Shown in pieces: positions 13,172-15,244 of a DNA stretch of 15,244 bases. The notes beneath the pieces were generated by a model. That model saw only the letters and a program-made list of their open reading frames with translations, had not been told where the DNA came from and searched no databases. A program made the translations under genes and the position numbers. Source of the DNA: Candidatus Bathyarchaeota archaeon (GTDB taxonomy: Archaea; Thermoproteota; Bathyarchaeia; TCS64); NCBI GenBank assembly GCA_018396515.1, contig JAGTQJ010000021.1:1-15244 (forward strand), written 5' to 3'. Within the stretch, counting starts at the first letter, position 1, and each line of letters begins with the position of its first letter.

Positions 13172-13208
13172 GATCATAAAATACCTCCCCTTATGATCGA
13201 TGATCATC
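13172..13208. repeat. inverted repeat and palindrome after nep1
   Basis: GATCATAA (13172-13179) pairs perfectly with TTATGATC (13191-13198) across 11 bases, followed at once by the palindrome GATGATCATC (13199-13208). It lies between two converging genes and may mark transcript ends or form a binding site. No T run follows on the plus strand. Confidence 0.45.
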
Positions 13209-13224
13209 TCGATGTCAATAATGG

Positions 13225-13235
13225 AAAAATAAAAA
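13225..13235 (-). terminator. oligo-T terminator for the minus-strand coiled-coil protein gene
   Basis: On the minus strand this reads TTTTTATTTTT, 34 bases after the stop of the gene ending at 13269. Archaeal RNA polymerase terminates at T-rich non-template tracts, so this is a good candidate terminator. Confidence 0.55.
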
Positions 13236-13268
13236 TGGAGGTGGTGTCTTCTTCAGATAAACCTATTT

Positions 13269-14819
13269 TCAGCGTCCCTTTCCCTTACCCCTCTGGGGAG
13301 GCTGCCCGCCCTTTACCCCTAGCCCCTTTGGTCGGGTAGTTCCTTGAAGGATCTCCTCAGCCTCATTGATAAGCTTCTCAGCCTCTTTTAGGTTCTCTCC
13401 AGCCTCTCCTCTAATTTCCATCGAGCTCGCCGCGCTGTTCAGAAGCTCCTCAGCCTCATCCAGCTTCTCCTCAGCTTCTGTGACGTTTAATCCCTTCTTC
13501 TTTAACGCATCAATGGAGTTTCTTAGGCTTCTTATCCTAGCCTCAAGCCTATTGATCTCCCCTAGGAACAGGTTCAGTTCTCTCCTCTCGAGGTTTCCTA
13601 TTCCTCTCTCAACAAGTTCAACGGCCTCTTCAAGCTCATCTGAGGCACCCTCGACATCTCCCCGTGCCAGCCTCTCCCTAATCCTAGCCAGTTTGGCCTC
13701 CACATTCCTCAGGGCCTCGATGCAGGCCCCCATCTCCCTCTCCGTGAGGCGCAGCCTGAACCTGAATACCTTCTCCTCAAGGCTCCTGACCTGCTCCTCC
13801 ATCCTCTCCATAAACCTCAAAGCCTTCATCGCCTTCAAGCGACCAGCCGCGGAGTTCAAGAGCCCAGTCAGCCTCCCGATCATCCCCCTAGCTATAGCCA
13901 GCTCTTGAGCCGCATCTGTGACATTACCAGCATACAGCTGCACTGTAGCGTTGATCAAGTGCTCCTCAGCCTCTGAGATCATAGAATTAAGGGTGCTAGT
14001 GATGTCGGTTAGAACGGTGCTTAGTGAGGTTAAAGTGCTGTTGATCCTGTTAAGGGTTGCGTTCGCCCTCTCTATGGCAACCCTTAGCCCTTGGGCCCTC
14101 TCCAGCTCCTCTAACTCCTCGTATAGCGGTGGTGGGGGCGCTATTCTATGGGCCCTCTGGAGCGCTATCATGAATCTCTGAAGGGCCTCAAAGGCCAGGT
14201 TCATGGCTGCTCTGTATTGGCCCCCATCAAATAGGTTTTGGGCATCCTCTAAACATCTGACCCCTTGATTATAGCTCTCCCTAGCATCCGTGGGTATCGT
14301 TATATTACTTTCCTCAAGTCCATGAAAGGCTATCTCCACATGATTTCTGCTAGTTTGTGCCATGCTTATTAGGTTCTGGGCTAGTTCTTTCAGCTCTGTG
14401 AGGACTACGACGAAGCTCGTCTCAGCGGCCTCATCGCCCGCGATAGCGTATACGTTGTACCTTCCCGGAATAATGTCCTCAGGTAACTGGAAATTGTATA
14501 TATAGGTGCCATCTTCCTCTGCCGTTATGGTGATATTTAGAATAGTCCCCCTAGTACTGTTTATTAGGATGGTTACATTAACCTCTTGTCCCACCGTTCC
14601 ATTTATTATAACCTCTTCCCCTGGGAGGTAGTAGCTCTTAATTGTCTGGATGGTTAAGGGGGCAGCTGCTACCCATCCTGCGATTATCATACTCGGCAGG
14701 GTTATCAGGGCGAGCATCACCAGGACGGTTGCTCTTCTCTCCATATTCATCTGGTTCTCTGTGATGTTATTTCCAGTATTAGAGGAATCCCATGGAACGG
14801 TTTGGAACACCTGTTTCAT
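13269..14819 (-). CDS. secreted, probably glycosylated coiled-coil protein with N-terminal Ig-like domain
   Basis: A 516-residue exported protein. A basic patch (MERR) and hydrophobic stretch at about residues 30-52, ending WVAAAP, form a signal peptide or anchor. Residues 57-140 look like an Ig/MG2-type beta sandwich (YLPGEEVIINGTV, DGTYIYNFQLP, GRYNVYAIAG). Residues 141-495 are almost wholly helical with heptad-like charge patterns, interrupted by PPPP near 228. The tail is Gly/Pro/Lys-rich and basic. Ten N-x-S/T sequons lie after the signal, suggesting S-layer-type glycosylation. The ATG at 14819 overlaps the upstream stop as ATGA behind GGAGGGGAGG; an ATG at 14750 would give a more ordinary signal peptide and may be the true start. 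I recognise no named family. A surface or cell-envelope role is inferred. Confidence 0.8.
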   Translation of the reverse strand: MKQVFQTVPWDSSNTGNNITENQMNMERRATVLVMLALITLPSMIIAGWVAAAPLTIQTIKSYYLPGEEVIINGTVGQEVNVTILINSTRGTILNITITAEEDGTYIYNFQLPEDIIPGRYNVYAIAGDEAAETSFVVVLTELKELAQNLISMAQTSRNHVEIAFHGLEESNITIPTDARESYNQGVRCLEDAQNLFDGGQYRAAMNLAFEALQRFMIALQRAHRIAPPPPLYEELEELERAQGLRVAIERANATLNRINSTLTSLSTVLTDITSTLNSMISEAEEHLINATVQLYAGNVTDAAQELAIARGMIGRLTGLLNSAAGRLKAMKALRFMERMEEQVRSLEEKVFRFRLRLTEREMGACIEALRNVEAKLARIRERLARGDVEGASDELEEAVELVERGIGNLERRELNLFLGEINRLEARIRSLRNSIDALKKKGLNVTEAEEKLDEAEELLNSAASSMEIRGEAGENLKEAEKLINEAEEILQGTTRPKGLGVKGGQPPQRGKGKGR

Positions 14820-15244
14820 CCTCCCCTCCCGCGCCTCCTCAGCCTCACGAGGGTCTGGCCTCCCACCTCCTCCACCTCCACGAGCCCCTCCTTCCTCAAT
14901 CTCCTTATCAGCCTCCAGGCGCTGGTCCTTGGCATATTGAACCTCTCCCTTATCTCGCTGGCGAAGGCCTCACCCCCGGACTCGGCCAGAAACCTCAAAA
15001 CCTCTCTATCCTCGAACCTGAGATCCGTCCTCCTCTCCAAAAACTCCTCGAGGGATACACCCTCAGGCTTCTCAGGCCTCTTCGTCCTCCTCCTGAGGAT
15101 GTAGAGGATGGCTCCTATGATGATCGCTGAGGCTACTCCTATGGATAGTGGGAGGAGGGGGCTTAAGGGGGCCCGAGCCGTTGCTGCGGCGGCCTCAGCC
15201 TGTCTGGCCGAGGCCTCAGCCCTCCCATAATCTCCAATCCGATA
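14816..15244 (-). CDS. membrane-anchored winged-helix protein, C-terminal part (5' end outside window)
   Basis: The minus-strand frame is open from 14816 to the window edge, giving 142 residues with no needed start, so the gene continues beyond 15244. In order: an Ala/Glu/Arg-rich helical stretch (likely end of an extracellular domain), a single membrane helix (LSIGVASAIIIGAILYIL) followed by RRRTKRP as a positive-inside stop, a short linker, then a winged helix-turn-helix of about 65 residues (FEDREVLRFLAESGGEAFAS, PRTSAWRLIRRLRKEGLVE) ending in a basic tail. This is the archaeal layout of outside sensor, one membrane span and cytoplasmic DNA-binding domain. Its TGA overlaps the ATG of the secreted coiled-coil gene, so the two are likely coupled. 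A TTG at 15040 within the frame is internal, not the start. Confidence 0.82.
   Translation of the reverse strand, partial: YRIGDYGRAEASARQAEAAAATARAPLSPLLPLSIGVASAIIIGAILYILRRRTKRPEKPEGVSLEEFLERRTDLRFEDREVLRFLAESGGEAFASEIRERFNMPRTSAWRLIRRLRKEGLVEVEEVGGQTLVRLRRRGRGG

Noticed and set aside
13366..13908. 180-codon plus-strand ORF opposite the coiled-coil gene
   Set aside because: A Ser/Phe/Leu-rich antisense shadow of the Glu/Leu/Arg-rich coiled coil, not an independent gene.
1..15244. CRISPR array, transposon, phage or defence island
   Set aside because: No regularly spaced repeats, transposase, integrase, nuclease or toxin motifs were seen; most genes are housekeeping archaeal genes.

Overview
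The window looks like chromosomal DNA from a thermophilic archaeon, probably of the Thermoproteota/TACK side (a Bathyarchaeia-like lineage is a guess, not something the sequence proves). The support is a four-subunit 2-oxoacid:ferredoxin oxidoreductase, a single-domain archaeal histone, Nep1, an MTH1-type SPOUT methyltransferase, a class III anaerobic ribonucleotide reductase, heavy use of AGG and ATA codons, TATA-like boxes about 22 or 33-36 nt before start codons, and several TTG/GTG (possibly CTG) starts. The gene content suggests a strict anaerobe. No rRNA, tRNA, CRISPR array, transposase or phage gene was seen.

Layout. (1) 1-2656, plus strand: porC(partial)-porD-porA-porB, tightly overlapped, making acetyl-CoA and reduced ferredoxin from pyruvate (or another 2-oxoacid). 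(2) 2721-3611: a PfkB-type sugar/nucleoside kinase, converging on a small two-helix membrane protein (3608-3949, minus) with which it shares a CTAG stop tetranucleotide. (3) 3950-4474: an odd-composition stretch with one doubtful small ORF and a small Cys-rich protein. (4) 4550-6315, minus strand operon: an unrecognised 154-residue protein, an MTH1-type SPOUT RNA methyltransferase, and a winged-helix protein with two membrane helices. (5) 6503-8346, plus: a maleate-isomerase/Asp-Glu-racemase-like enzyme and a 2,4-diaminopentanoate-dehydrogenase-like oxidoreductase. (6) 8347-9003: a 650-base gap holding a frameshifted gene remnant on the minus strand and a very AT-rich island with tandem and inverted repeats. 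(7) 9004-11477, plus: nrdD-nrdG. (8) 11597-12420, minus: histone followed by a SpoIIM-family membrane protein, divergent from nep1 (12474-13148, plus). (9) 13269-15244, minus: a secreted coiled-coil protein and, upstream and cut by the window edge, a membrane-anchored winged-helix protein.

How the genes work together. The clearest units are POR (central carbon and ferredoxin), NrdDG (oxygen-free dNTP synthesis; the activase needs a low-potential electron donor), and the translation/RNA-modification genes. The most interesting points for follow-up are two genes whose homologous N-termini extend beyond any ATG/GTG/TTG (SpoIIM, where a CTG overlaps the histone stop, and the SPOUT methyltransferase), the frameshifted remnant and AT-rich repeat island before nrdDG, the pairing of a membrane-anchored transcription-factor-like protein with a secreted coiled-coil protein, and the isomerase/dehydrogenase pair of unknown substrate. 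I did not find a convincing wholly new system such as a defence island.
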